A stretch of 64,000 bases of DNA from Ruminococcus sp. (lineage in GTDB: Bacteria > Bacillota > Clostridia > Oscillospirales > Ruminococcaceae): positions 1 through 64,000 of the forward strand of contig NZ_JAILNU010000023.1 of the NCBI RefSeq assembly GCF_024691275.1, given 5' to 3'. The position numbers were made by a program, and so were the translations under genes. The notes under the pieces are model-generated. The model saw only the letters and a list, made by a program, of their open reading frames with translations. It was not told the DNA's origin and did no database searches. Every line of letters starts with the position of its first letter. Position 1 is the first letter of the stretch. This document shows positions 51,962 to 62,076 of the stretch, in pieces.

Positions 51962-52012
51962 CTGAATTTTCAATTTCTAATGAGCATGATTTATGAATTG
52001 AAATAAAATAAT

Positions 52013-52043
52013 AAAGCGGCGAGAGGTTGACTCTCGCCGCTTT
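52013..52043 (-). terminator. Intrinsic terminator of the LRR-dockerin gene
   Basis: A perfect 13-bp stem AAAGCGGCGAGAG (52013-52025) / CTCTCGCCGCTTT (52031-52043) followed, on the minus strand, by a T-rich stretch. Confidence 0.85.
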
Positions 52044-52087
52044 CGCATATGATACCATTTTAAGGTTGGTTTTATAGGTAATGATAA

Positions 52088-53242
52088 TTATTTTTTTATA
52101 ATAGCTTTTCTCATGAGGACAAGATCAAATACATCAAGAACTTCATCTTTTGTATAATCAGCAGCCTTCCAGTTTTTAAGTTCTGCATTTTTATCGCCAA
52201 GCAGCCACTTCTGAAGTAATAAAAAGTCGGCAACGTTGAATTCGCCGTCCATATTCAGATCGCCTGCAATTTCTTCATTAGGATCGCTGTGGTTTTCATC
52301 AAATATCATTTTGGCATTTTTCAGGAATGGATCATCGTTTGGTTTATTGATCTTTTCCCATGTTTCTTTGCTGCCGTAAAATGTTATTGTAGCATTTGAT
52401 TTGATATCTGAAAAAGCTCTTTCGTCAATGTCGGTAAGTTTCCCCGAAAGTTTAAGGTCAGTCAGCTTTTCGCAGCCGCAGAAAGCCATACTGCCAATAA
52501 GCGTTGCGCCGTTAAGCTCAACTGAGGTAAGATTTGTGCAATAGAAGAATACATTATCGCAAAGCTTTGTGACGCTTGAAGGAACAACAACAGAAGTAAT
52601 ATCCATATTACGTTGGAATGCACCTGATGCGATATACTTTATATCAGATGTCAGCTTTACCTCTCCCTTGCACTTGTCTCCGTCCAGCAGTGCGCCATTT
52701 ACGATGACAAGAGGAGATTTTTCGCGCTGTGATGATATCCACGGAGTTCCCTCGAATACTTTTGTATTCCACTCGATAATATGATCAGGAAATTCTATTT
52801 TTTCCAGAGATGAACAATTTTCAAATGCACGGATACCCACTTTTTCAACGCTGTCTGGAATAGTTATTGATGTAAGATTCGAGCAGCTGTTAAAAGCATA
52901 GTGTCCGATTTCTTTAACTGAATTCGGGATAGTTACGCTTTGTATTTTGCTAATCTGGAAAGCATATATACCGATCACTGTAACCGGCAAGCCTTCAATG
53001 CTCTCAGGTATCTCAACAGATGTTGCCGACAACTCACAGTGGCTTATCTCTACATGGTCAGAATATTTCCTGTAAGTCAATAATCCCGATTTTCCTTCTG
53101 TATAGCTTTCATTATCTGCTGCATAAACTGTGATCGGAGCAGATTCCCAAACACCTCTCTGCGCTGACAGCGGAATACCTGTTGTAAGCGTAACAGCAGC
53201 GAGAATTACAGCTGTCTTTAATGCTTTTACCCTGTTCTTCAT
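52088..53242 (-). CDS. Secreted BspA-type LRR protein with C-terminal dockerin
   Basis: A 384-residue protein. A signal peptide (about 1-27) is followed by about seven BspA/LRR_5 repeats (VTIPNSVKEIGHYAFNSCSNL, ITIPDSVEKVGIRAFENCSSL and so on, about 70-300). The dockerin (DLNMDGEFNVADFLLLQKWLLG ... DYTKDEVLDVFDLVLMRKAI) is at about 323-384. Its second calcium loop is DYTKDEVLDVFD, less canonical than the first. Probably a cellulosome-bound binding or adhesion protein, not an enzyme. Confidence 0.88.
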   Translation of the reverse strand: MKNRVKALKTAVILAAVTLTTGIPLSAQRGVWESAPITVYAADNESYTEGKSGLLTYRKYSDHVEISHCELSATSVEIPESIEGLPVTVIGIYAFQISKIQSVTIPNSVKEIGHYAFNSCSNLTSITIPDSVEKVGIRAFENCSSLEKIEFPDHIIEWNTKVFEGTPWISSQREKSPLVIVNGALLDGDKCKGEVKLTSDIKYIASGAFQRNMDITSVVVPSSVTKLCDNVFFYCTNLTSVELNGATLIGSMAFCGCEKLTDLKLSGKLTDIDERAFSDIKSNATITFYGSKETWEKINKPNDDPFLKNAKMIFDENHSDPNEEIAGDLNMDGEFNVADFLLLQKWLLGDKNAELKNWKAADYTKDEVLDVFDLVLMRKAIIKK

Positions 53243-53335
53243 TAATACCCCTCCAGTTATTATATCAATATGATCCTGCCTAAAATTCAGGCTGAAAAAT
53301 ATTGTTTGATGAAATATTTTCTATATTTTAACATA

Positions 53336-53446
53336 TTAAAACAGAATTGTCAAGATATATGTAAATGAAGAAATAATTCCTAAAAGATACTGATGAATAC
53401 GAAGTGCATCATTTACAGTAAGACCGTCCGAGTCAGAAAATTCACA
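53336..53446 (-). pseudogene. Dockerin gene stub at the leader-distal end of the CRISPR array
   Basis: On the minus strand an open frame without a proper start reads FSDSDGLTVNDALRIHQYLLGIISSF, the second half of a type I dockerin (DxDGxxxxxD calcium loop plus helix), and stops at 53336. Upstream the frame runs into the last CRISPR repeat. It is the 3' remnant of a dockerin gene truncated at the array boundary. Confidence 0.6.
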
Positions 53447-53482
53447 CCCCTTTTTACATTTTGTACAACAGGCGAATTGTGA

Positions 53483-56400
53483 ATTTAAAACCACGCTCCC
53501 AATGAAGGGAGCGACTGATATATTCAAGGCTGGTGCTTCCTGCTACTACTATTTCAATCCACGCTCCCAATGAAGGGAGCGACTTCCTTGAACGTTAGCC
53601 CAGCCGTCAGCTTCACGAATTTCAATCCACGCTCCCAATGAAGGGAGCGACCTCAGGAGTTACGTGCTGGGAACCATACCAATGCATTTCAATCCACGCT
53701 CCCAATGAAGGGAGCGACAAGTTATATTCCTTCTCGTCCCCATATACAAGCATTTCAATCCACGCTCCCAATGAAGGGAGCGACTCTGTTCCGCTTTCCG
53801 TACTCCATTCGTAAGCAGATTTCAATCCACGCTCCCAATGAAGGGAGCGACAATAAGGCTGTGGCTGTCTCTTGTGAACGCTAAGAATTTCAATCCACGC
53901 TCCCAATGAAGGGAGCGACCGTAGGGCGATAATACAAGCGTTTCTGACGTGGTCATTTCAATCCACGCTCCCAATGAAGGGAGCGACCGAGCAGGGATTG
54001 GAAAAAGCCAATACCGAAAATATTTCAATCCACGCTCCCAATGAAGGGAGCGACAATAAGGCTGTGGCTGTCTCTTGTGAACGCTAAGAATTTCAATCCA
54101 CGCTCCCAATGAAGGGAGCGACGCTGATCGAGTGTTGCTTTTTGGATACCACTCACCGATTTCAATCCACGCTCCCAATGAAGGGAGCGACACAACTCAG
54201 ACTACTATCCGTTTGCAGACTATTGATTTCAATCCACGCTCCCAATGAAGGGAGCGACTTCTGGACGTGACGACGCAAGTGTAGAAATATTTTTATTTCA
54301 ATCCACGCTCCCAATGAAGGGAGCGACCACATTTTTGTATCCATATGTTATAATTTGTAGATTTCAATCCACGCTCCCAATGAAGGGAGCGACCCTTTTA
54401 ATATTAAATTTTGTGGTTGTCTTTTGAATTTCAATCCACGCTCCCAATGAAGGGAGCGACGATTACCATAGTCAACAGGAACAAAAGAGGAAAATTTCAA
54501 TCCACGCTCCCAATGAAGGGAGCGACCTGATAATGATTTTAATTTTGTTTGGTGGTCTGATATTTCAATCCACGCTCCCAATGAAGGGAGCGACCAAGCG
54601 ATATCATATGCCTTCTGATTTATCCGAAGATTTCAATCCACGCTCCCAATGAAGGGAGCGACAGCTTGCGAGCCTTGCAAAGCTCTGTAAAGAATTTATT
54701 TCAATCCACGCTCCCAATGAAGGGAGCGACGTTTTCCTTCCTCGACGCTCACATTTGCAGAATGCAATTTCAATCCACGCTCCCAATGAAGGGAGCGACA
54801 GGATTTAAAAACAGAAACGGTTATGATTGATGGTATTTCAATCCACGCTCCCAATGAAGGGAGCGACGTTTTCCTTCCTCGACGCTCACATTTGCAGAAT
54901 GCAATTTCAATCCACGCTCCCAATGAAGGGAGCGACAATACGAACGTCGTTCTATTGCACGCGCTAAAAGATTTCAATCCACGCTCCCAATGAAGGGAGC
55001 GACAGGCTAAAGATATGTTGACTTTGGTCGATATCAAGATTTCAATCCACGCTCCCAATGAAGGGAGCGACTGGACTGCGGCAAAAAATTAAATTAGGTG
55101 CTTATATTTCAATCCACGCTCCCAATGAAGGGAGCGACATGAAATTGAAAAGCCCATAGAAACAAAAACGGTTATTTCAATCCACGCTCCCAATGAAGGG
55201 AGCGACGAGAGACAGTCGCCGCTTCGTACATAGTAGGTCTGATTTCAATCCACGCTCCCAATGAAGGGAGCGACTATATTTTGATTTCTCCGTTTTCAAG
55301 CTTATGAAGATTTCAATCCACGCTCCCAATGAAGGGAGCGACGTAGCCTGAGAAGCTCCTGAAGCTTAAACTCTCCTCGATTTCAATCCACGCTCCCAAT
55401 GAAGGGAGCGACCAGGTCTGCTATTCTTATTTTTGCCAGTATATCATTTCAATCCACGCTCCCAATGAAGGGAGCGACCAAAATGGAGCAGTATCAAGCA
55501 AAGATGAATTAATTTCAATCCACGCTCCCAATGAAGGGAGCGACTTCTTGCTTATGCCATTTTCCAATATCAATAAAATTTCAATCCACGCTCCCAATGA
55601 AGGGAGCGACCAGCCTAACGGCGTATGCCGATTACCGTACACGATTTCAATCCACGCTCCCAATGAAGGGAGCGACAACATTACAATATTGGATTGACAC
55701 ATGCAAGTGTATTTCAATCCACGCTCCCAATGAAGGGAGCGACCGATGTTGCACGTACACTAACACCTGAGATGATAATTTCAATCCACGCTCCCAATGA
55801 AGGGAGCGACTCAAGTATCCTGTTGATGTAATACCGTCGATAGGTATTTCAATCCACGCTCCCAATGAAGGGAGCGACAGTTACAGCCCCTCATTGCTGA
55901 GAGGCTGTTGTATTTCAATCCACGCTCCCAATGAAGGGAGCGACTATTGTATTGTTAATACTCATCTGCATAGCTGAGAATTTCAATCCACGCTCCCAAT
56001 GAAGGGAGCGACTGACAGCATTTAATTACCCTGTAGGGCGTTTTTATATTTCAATCCACGCTCCCAATGAAGGGAGCGACACCCCTCTCTCATATAGAGA
56101 GGGGTATTATTTAAGATTTCAATCCACGCTCCCAATGAAGGGAGCGACATTTCGTTCTGCTTCTGTAAGATTAAACGTATACATTTCAATCCACGCTCCC
56201 AATGAAGGGAGCGACACGGCTATCAGATCAGCAGGAAAGTCCGAACGCAGATTTCAATCCACGCTCCCAATGAAGGGAGCGACCGAGCGTTCTTCCCTAT
56301 TCCAAAGAGTGCCAGCAAATTTCAATCCACGCTCCCAATGAAGGGAGCGACGGCGCAAGAAGCAGCAAACAAAAGCAATTGAACCTATTTCAATCCACGC

Positions 56401-57223
56401 TCCCAATGAAGGGAGCGACAAAACGAGGGCATTAACGCAGCCATAGTCGGCGATATTTCAATCCACGCTCCCAATGAAGGGAGCGACTAAACGGCTCGAC
56501 TGTGTATTCATCATCAACGAATTTCAATCCACGCTCCCAATGAAGGGAGCGACGATATTGGTTCGCTTCTCCGCCGTAATGATATTGATTTCAATCCACG
56601 CTCCCAATGAAGGGAGCGACAATAATGTACTTTTTTCCTTCAATCTCGATTTGAATTTCAATCCACGCTCCCAATGAAGGGAGCGACCTATCGATAAAAG
56701 TTTGAGCTTTTGCGGCATGGACATTTCAATCCACGCTCCCAATGAAGGGAGCGACTTTAATCAGACGTTACCGCGATGATATAGTAACAATTTCAATCCA
56801 CGCTCCCAATGAAGGGAGCGACTTAAATGAATTGCAGTCAAATATTCAGTTCAATGGTATTTCAATCCACGCTCCCAATGAAGGGAGCGACAATGTCAAA
56901 ATTAACGCTTTTAACCGAATAACAATTTCAATCCACGCTCCCAATGAAGGGAGCGACAGTATACGCTAAAACAGTTGGTTTTGCTTGTCTATTTCAATCC
57001 ACGCTCCCAATGAAGGGAGCGACTCTGTATGCCTTCTCATATGCGCCCGGAATAGTATTTCAATCCACGCTCCCAATGAAGGGAGCGACTATTGAACGAT
57101 TTTCGCATAAATGGCTGTTTTGGATTTCAATCCACGCTCCCAATGAAGGGAGCGACACCTTCTTGATGATCTTGTTTGCGATAGTTGTAGATTTCAATCC
57201 ACGCTCCCAATGAAGGGAGCGAC
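53483..57223 (-). CRISPR. Type I-C CRISPR array, 56 repeats and 55 spacers
   Basis: The 33-nt repeat on the plus strand begins ATTTCAATCCACGC and ends AAGGGAGCGAC; on the minus (transcribed) strand it begins GTCGCTCCC and ends GTGGATTGAAAT, the type I-C stem and 5' handle. By hand count there are 56 repeats, with spacers of 33-37 nt. All repeats look identical except the first on the map (53483-53515), which has two changes and marks the old, leader-distal end. The leader side is at 57223 next to cas2. Two spacers occur twice. Confidence 0.98.
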
Positions 57224-57384
57224 AGCAAAAATGCACATATAACGCTGATTTTAATCGTATACAATGCACATTTTTGCGAACATAAAAAGCTTCTGAGCAA
57301 CAGAATAAACACTTTGTTACTGAAAAAAGCCTTTTATTATTGGTGCGAATGATAGGGAGTTTTTATGTGAACTTATCATTCGCA
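57224..57384 (-). promoter_or_regulatory. CRISPR leader with inverted repeats
   Basis: An AT-rich stretch between cas2 and the first repeat. It has GCGAATGATA (57345-57354) / TATCATTCGC (57374-57383), a perfect 10-bp inverted repeat adjoining the cas2 stop. It also has GCAAAAATG (57225-57233) / CATTTTTGC (57269-57277) beside the first repeat. A possible promoter on the minus strand is TTGTAT (57259-57264), 17 bp, TATATG (57236-57241), which would start transcription at the first repeat. Confidence 0.65.
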
Positions 57385-57675
57385 TCAGAAAATAAGTGGT
57401 TCGTCCACTTTTATAGTCTGTTTAGCACCGATATGTTCTATCTTTGCTTTTTTACTGTCGCCAAGATAATAAAAACGCAGACTATCCCGTTCGTTATCTA
57501 TTTCTTCTGTCAGTTTTTGTTTGAGCAAACGGCACTGTGCAGGATCGAGCTCGCATTCAAACACTGAATTCTGAACTCTTATTCCGTAGTTGACGCATTG
57601 TTTTGCAACGTGCCTGAGTCGTTTTTTTCCTGCGCCGTCTGATGTATTCACATCATATGTTATCAATACGAGCAT
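57385..57675 (-). CDS. cas2: CRISPR-associated endonuclease Cas2 (type I-C)
   Basis: A 96-residue Cas2 beginning MLVLITYDVNTSDGAGKKRLR, with metal-site Asp8 and the ferredoxin fold. It forms the spacer-integration complex with Cas1. A longer frame to 57786 overlaps cas1 and lacks support. The ATG at 57675 is preceded by GGAAGTG, five bases after the cas1 stop. Confidence 0.96.
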   Translation of the reverse strand: MLVLITYDVNTSDGAGKKRLRHVAKQCVNYGIRVQNSVFECELDPAQCRLLKQKLTEEIDNERDSLRFYYLGDSKKAKIEHIGAKQTIKVDEPLIF

Positions 57676-57679
57676 ACAT

Positions 57680-58711
57680 TCACTTCCACATAAAAGGCGG
57701 GTACGAATCAAGGTCGCCCCTGATATATCTTGCGAGTAACAATGCCTGAGAATATGGCAGCATTCCCCATTCCAGCTTTTCGTCAAGGAACGGGTGCTTC
57801 AGTTCATCGCTCTTGCGTTTTTGCCATGAGGATATGAAGGTCTTTCTTCCGCTTTCCGTAAGAAGCACAGCACCGTCCTCCCGTTTTTCAAAATCGGAAG
57901 GGGAGATGATACGTTTATTTATCATTGTTATTACGAACCTGTCACACAGCGGAGCACGGAATTCTTCAACAAGGTCAAGAGCCAGCGATCTTCTTCCGGG
58001 GCGGTCTGTATGCATAAATCCCACATAAGGATCAAGTCCCACGGCGGCAAGAGAAGAGGTACACATACTTGTAGCGAGTGAATATGCGAAAGAGAGCATT
58101 GCATTTACGAAGTCTCTTGGGGGACGCTTATTTCTGACGGTAAAGCAAAAATCGTCTTTCTGCTGTAGTATCATGTCATTGAATACCGAAAAATAGACCT
58201 GTGCGCCTTCGCCCTCGATACCTCTCAGGGTATCCATATCAGCAGCTTCCAGAGCGTTTTTTGATGAGCTTTTCAGAAGTTCTGAGCAGTGTGCAAATTT
58301 TTCGGTATCAATTCTCAGCGAGTGATCTCTGAGTGTGCGCTCGACGGTCCAGCGGCTGTTGAAAAGCTTGGCGCATATGATATTTCTTGCTATTTCGAGT
58401 GATTTTTCGGTATCGTCTGCAAAACGATATTGCTGTCGTCTTAAAAGCACATTTCCGCTTACTTCTCCCTCAACACGGGCAAGGAAGCGTCCGCTGCCGC
58501 TCATAAATATCAGTTCGATGCCGTCATTGGCGCATTTCCCCATGAGAGCAGGACTTGCTCCCGTATAGCCAAAAGTCATTATCCTTTCCAGGTTATGCAG
58601 GGGAACTCTTCCTATCTCTTTTCCATCGCTCAGTATGACCACGGTTTCTCCGTCAAGGGAAAGATACCTGTCAGGAGAAGTGATATATAAAGTATTCAGC
58701 AGCTTTTTCAT
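57680..58711 (-). CDS. cas1: CRISPR-associated integrase Cas1 (type I-C)
   Basis: A 343-residue Cas1, the spacer-acquisition integrase. An N-terminal beta domain is followed by the helical catalytic domain, with the likely metal ligands in IEGEGAQVYF (Glu), GFMHTDRPGRRSLALDLVEEFR (His, Asp/Glu). It starts one base after the cas4 stop. Intact length and motifs suggest the array can still adapt. Confidence 0.97.
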   Translation of the reverse strand: MKKLLNTLYITSPDRYLSLDGETVVILSDGKEIGRVPLHNLERIMTFGYTGASPALMGKCANDGIELIFMSGSGRFLARVEGEVSGNVLLRRQQYRFADDTEKSLEIARNIICAKLFNSRWTVERTLRDHSLRIDTEKFAHCSELLKSSSKNALEAADMDTLRGIEGEGAQVYFSVFNDMILQQKDDFCFTVRNKRPPRDFVNAMLSFAYSLATSMCTSSLAAVGLDPYVGFMHTDRPGRRSLALDLVEEFRAPLCDRFVITMINKRIISPSDFEKREDGAVLLTESGRKTFISSWQKRKSDELKHPFLDEKLEWGMLPYSQALLLARYIRGDLDSYPPFMWK

Positions 58712-58712
58712 A

Positions 58713-59369
58713 TCATTTATCCTCCAGCATTGACGCTATATGAGCTTTTGCACTTTTATCCGAACACAGTGCGGGCAGGCAGATATTTTTCAGCGAACAG
58801 GCATTGCAGGCTTTGCTGCGTTTTACCTTTGGGGTATACTGCCTGCGGTACATTTCGTGCATTTCTTTCAGTGCTTTTTCTGTTTTTTCACGAAGCTCGT
58901 CGGTGAGATCGACTTTTGTACGCCTTCTGGTCTCTCCGTAATAGAGAAAGCCTGTTTTAATTTCGCAGCAGAGCATTTCCTCCAGACACATGGCCTGAGC
59001 TGCAAGCTGCATAATATCGCTGTCGTTTTCTTTTGGCTGTCCCCGTTTGTATTCCACAGGAGTTACGGAGTATCTGCCTTCAAGCCCGAAAATCTCTATA
59101 CCCGAGCTGTTCCGTGTGAACTCGACAACATCGCATTCGCCGCTTATGCCGAGCCTTGCGGAGGCTACTGCCATTGCGCGGGATATGATAACATTTCCGC
59201 GTTTTTCGTGAAAATCCGCATCATGAACATTGCGGTGCATTACTCTTCCGTCAGCTGTGCGGAAATTTTCTTCCCACTGCTGTTCTATATGTATCAAAGC
59301 CCATTGCCGACGGCAGAAAACGAAGTGCTGTATCCCTGACAGCAGCAGATACTCGTCCTCGCTGTACAT
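58713..59369 (-). CDS. cas4: CRISPR-associated exonuclease Cas4
   Basis: A 218-residue RecB-like nuclease with a C-terminal iron-sulfur cluster (CNACSLKNICLPALC plus Cys in HFVFCRRQWAL). Nuclease-core residues include SGECDVVEF and VEYKRG. It trims and selects PAM-bearing prespacers for Cas1-Cas2. I place the start at ATG 59369 (GAAGG upstream, one base after the cas7 stop) rather than the TTG at 59381. Confidence 0.94.
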   Translation of the reverse strand: MYSEDEYLLLSGIQHFVFCRRQWALIHIEQQWEENFRTADGRVMHRNVHDADFHEKRGNVIISRAMAVASARLGISGECDVVEFTRNSSGIEIFGLEGRYSVTPVEYKRGQPKENDSDIMQLAAQAMCLEEMLCCEIKTGFLYYGETRRRTKVDLTDELREKTEKALKEMHEMYRRQYTPKVKRSKACNACSLKNICLPALCSDKSAKAHIASMLEDK

Positions 59370-59370
59370 A

Positions 59371-60228
59371 TCAGCCTTCAAATACTTCAGGTGTCAGTCC
59401 TTCGATAGAATCGAGCCTTATGTCGTAATCCTCGAAGCAGCGCGGTCTGTCAACTTTTTCCTTCAGGCTTACATTGAGCAGGCGGTGTACCTTAGCCGAT
59501 GAGAATATAGGAGTTTTGCTGTCGTGCTTGTACCAGTAAACACGTCTTACCTCCATGCTGCCCTCGGGTCTTGCAGATGAACAGTCATTCTCGAACAGTG
59601 TTTCGAGAGCGAGCTTTATCTTTTCGGCATCTTCTTCTGTGAAGCCTGTCTTTTCAGCAAGCTGGCAGTTGATGCTGCCGTGGAAAACGTAGAGAGCGAA
59701 ATCAATTTTGTGCTTTGTTCCCATAGTATCCGAAGCCTTGCCGTCCTTGCCGCTTTCGCCGTTAACGCTTTTTGTTATCTGCATACTCACGATATCCACA
59801 GGGGAGACACTTTCAGCCTGTTGGATAGTAACAGGACCTCTTACTCCTACAGAAACTGAATCGCCCTTGAAAGCGAATACCTGACCGAAGCTGCGGACAT
59901 CTATCCATTCCTCACAGGCAGCTTTAGCGTATTCATCTCTGTCGGTATTCTTGGCTTTGCTGAGCTTGGCAAGTGTTTCACAGGCTTTTGCACGGTCGTG
60001 AAGACTTTTCTGACCGTCGTCGCATCTTTCGTCGGACTGAACGAAGATTTTCTCACCCATATCCTGCAAGCGGTTGCGGATCTTACGCTTTATGCATACG
60101 TCGCTTATCTCACCGAGGCCGTCGTAATTCTCACGAGGACGGTTGCCGTTGAGAGGGTCGCCGTTGGGGTTAGCATTTTTAGCTGTGATTATCACTGAAA
60201 AATCTATTTTATTCTGAAGTACGCTCAT
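59371..60228 (-). CDS. cas7: Cascade backbone protein Cas7 (Csd2, type I-C)
   Basis: A 285-residue Cas7/Csd2. IDFSVIITAKNANPNGDPLNGNRPR at the N terminus is the family signature, with further RRM-like motifs (FGQVFAFKGDSVSVGVRGPVTIQ). Several copies wrap the crRNA in Cascade. The start follows GAGGAGG, three bases after cas8c. Confidence 0.97.
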   Translation of the reverse strand: MSVLQNKIDFSVIITAKNANPNGDPLNGNRPRENYDGLGEISDVCIKRKIRNRLQDMGEKIFVQSDERCDDGQKSLHDRAKACETLAKLSKAKNTDRDEYAKAACEEWIDVRSFGQVFAFKGDSVSVGVRGPVTIQQAESVSPVDIVSMQITKSVNGESGKDGKASDTMGTKHKIDFALYVFHGSINCQLAEKTGFTEEDAEKIKLALETLFENDCSSARPEGSMEVRRVYWYKHDSKTPIFSSAKVHRLLNVSLKEKVDRPRCFEDYDIRLDSIEGLTPEVFEG

Positions 60229-60231
60229 TTT

Positions 60232-62076
60232 TTATTCCTCCTCGTTATTCCTGTCAGATGAACTGCTGTTCCAGAGCAGTGCATTGTAATGGTGGAAGCC
60301 TATAAGATACATTGGTGAGAGCTTGCTGTTATCGGCAAAATCCTCGGGTGACATCTTTGACATTATCTCATTGATGTGCTTGGTGTATTTAGTCATTACC
60401 CACTGTTCTTTTTCGAGGTATGGTTCAAGTCTTTCCTCGATGATTTTCCATGTCTGGTAAGGTCTTGACGAAAAGGTGTTCCAGAATCTTCTTGCGTTTG
60501 TTACACGTCTTTCGTCCCTGTCGTATGTATCGCTTTCAGCCTTGTCAGCAATTGCGAGCAGACAGCCGAAAAGATAGCTTCTGTCGGTGCAGGTGGGATC
60601 ATATGCCATTTTTATCTCTCCTTTATAATAAAGTTTGTTATCATGGTCGGTATGCTCTTTTTTTATAAGGGCACAAGTATTTTCGATGACTTTGCGGTGG
60701 CTGGATTCGTGTTCATATAAAAGGGGTGATGATGCTTTTTCGCAGAGTATCATTACCACATCGTGTGGGAGCATCTTTCCCTCTGTAACACACGGCAGCA
60801 GTCTTAGTATAACATCTCCCATGAGCTTCTTGTCACACGCAAGGAAACCGCTTTGTTCCGAGCCGTACAGACAGTTGGCTATCTGGGGCAGGCTGCATGA
60901 ATCGTCAATTGACTTTTCGAGCTTGCTGTTGTATCTTCTCCATACAGTGCCGTTATGCCATTTTTCAAGGTTATTATAGAAATCTGATTCTGCGAGCTCG
61001 GTATAGAGGGCTATGGAAAGTCTTCCTGTGGTAGCGGCATCGAGACCCATTATCATTACCTTGCTGTCGGGAGATATTTTCATCTTATTACCTAACAGAG
61101 ATTTGTTGAGCAATTCTGAGAATTTCGGCACAGTATCGTAGTCCTCGGCATCGTCGTCGAAAAGTTCAAAAGCACTTTTTGTGACGCTTGGAACGAATCC
61201 GAGGGCACTGCTCCATGTTACTAGAGTCAGTGTGTCGTAGGAACGGCTCTGTCTGCTGATGAGCCATTTCAGAGAATTGTGCATTTTCTGGGAGTAGTCG
61301 TAGCTTACAGCTATAGCTTCCTCTTTATTTGAAAAACGTCCGCGGAAGGTATAATTTGCACTGTCATTGGCAGAGATCAGCTTTGCCTTGTCGCCGCTGT
61401 TGCGTATTTTTGCGGGGTGCTTATAGGTCACAGCGCCAATTTTGCCGTCGGCGTAGCTCAGTCCGCAGCTGTCAAGAGTTGACTCATAGTACTTTCGGAA
61501 AAGATCATGGAGTTCGGTATCGAGCCATGTATAGCACAGACCGTTTTTGCCGCTGACGATGAAACGAACGAAGGAATCTTCTTGAGAAATGTTATTGTAC
61601 TTTTTATCCGAGAACTTTCCGTTTGTTTCGTTGAGTTCGATAACTCCCATTTTTACGAGGTCGCTTATCAGCTGTCTCTTTTCGAGGTAAGCATATATAG
61701 CAGTTATGGCAAAGTGAGAGTATTCGCTTTTGCACCATTTGCCGAGCTGCTCCATATAAGCACTGAAATAATCGGAATTATCTGCGCGTTTGCCCTCGGC
61801 ATACTGACTGTAGTCGCCTGCGATATATACAAGTTTGTCCGCAAGGGGCATGGGATTTATTCCACTGCCTCGGGCAGCTGAATCCTCGGTGACAGGGATT
61901 ATTGTCACAGCATTTTCCTTTTCGACAGCCGAAGCACTGATAGCTTCACCTTCATCGGAAATAGTGATCTCTATCTGAGCATTTGCCGTGGAGTGGGAGA
62001 TAGGCAGCATAGTTTTTCCGTCATCTGTGTTCAAAGCGCGTTCGTAGACCATGTAAAGCTCATTCGTCCAGCTCAT
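60232..62076 (-). CDS. cas8c: Cascade large subunit Cas8c (Csd1)
   Basis: A 614-residue type I-C large subunit. The N terminus MSWTNELYMVYERAL and the segment MPLADKLVYIAGDYSQYAEG with ISRQSRSYDTLTLVTWSSAL are typical of Csd1. It recognises the PAM and recruits Cas3; the C-terminal part may also supply the small subunit through an internal start, as known for I-C. The start at 62076 follows GGGAGGTG and overlaps the end of cas5 by 17 bases; a longer frame to 62205 is not supported. Confidence 0.95.
   Translation of the reverse strand: MSWTNELYMVYERALNTDDGKTMLPISHSTANAQIEITISDEGEAISASAVEKENAVTIIPVTEDSAARGSGINPMPLADKLVYIAGDYSQYAEGKRADNSDYFSAYMEQLGKWCKSEYSHFAITAIYAYLEKRQLISDLVKMGVIELNETNGKFSDKKYNNISQEDSFVRFIVSGKNGLCYTWLDTELHDLFRKYYESTLDSCGLSYADGKIGAVTYKHPAKIRNSGDKAKLISANDSANYTFRGRFSNKEEAIAVSYDYSQKMHNSLKWLISRQSRSYDTLTLVTWSSALGFVPSVTKSAFELFDDDAEDYDTVPKFSELLNKSLLGNKMKISPDSKVMIMGLDAATTGRLSIALYTELAESDFYNNLEKWHNGTVWRRYNSKLEKSIDDSCSLPQIANCLYGSEQSGFLACDKKLMGDVILRLLPCVTEGKMLPHDVVMILCEKASSPLLYEHESSHRKVIENTCALIKKEHTDHDNKLYYKGEIKMAYDPTCTDRSYLFGCLLAIADKAESDTYDRDERRVTNARRFWNTFSSRPYQTWKIIEERLEPYLEKEQWVMTKYTKHINEIMSKMSPEDFADNSKLSPMYLIGFHHYNALLWNSSSSDRNNEEE

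Noticed and set aside
53622-57312. Many short frames with repeated SLPSLGAWIEI or FQSTLPMKGAT
   Set aside because: These are translations of CRISPR repeats and spacers, not proteins.
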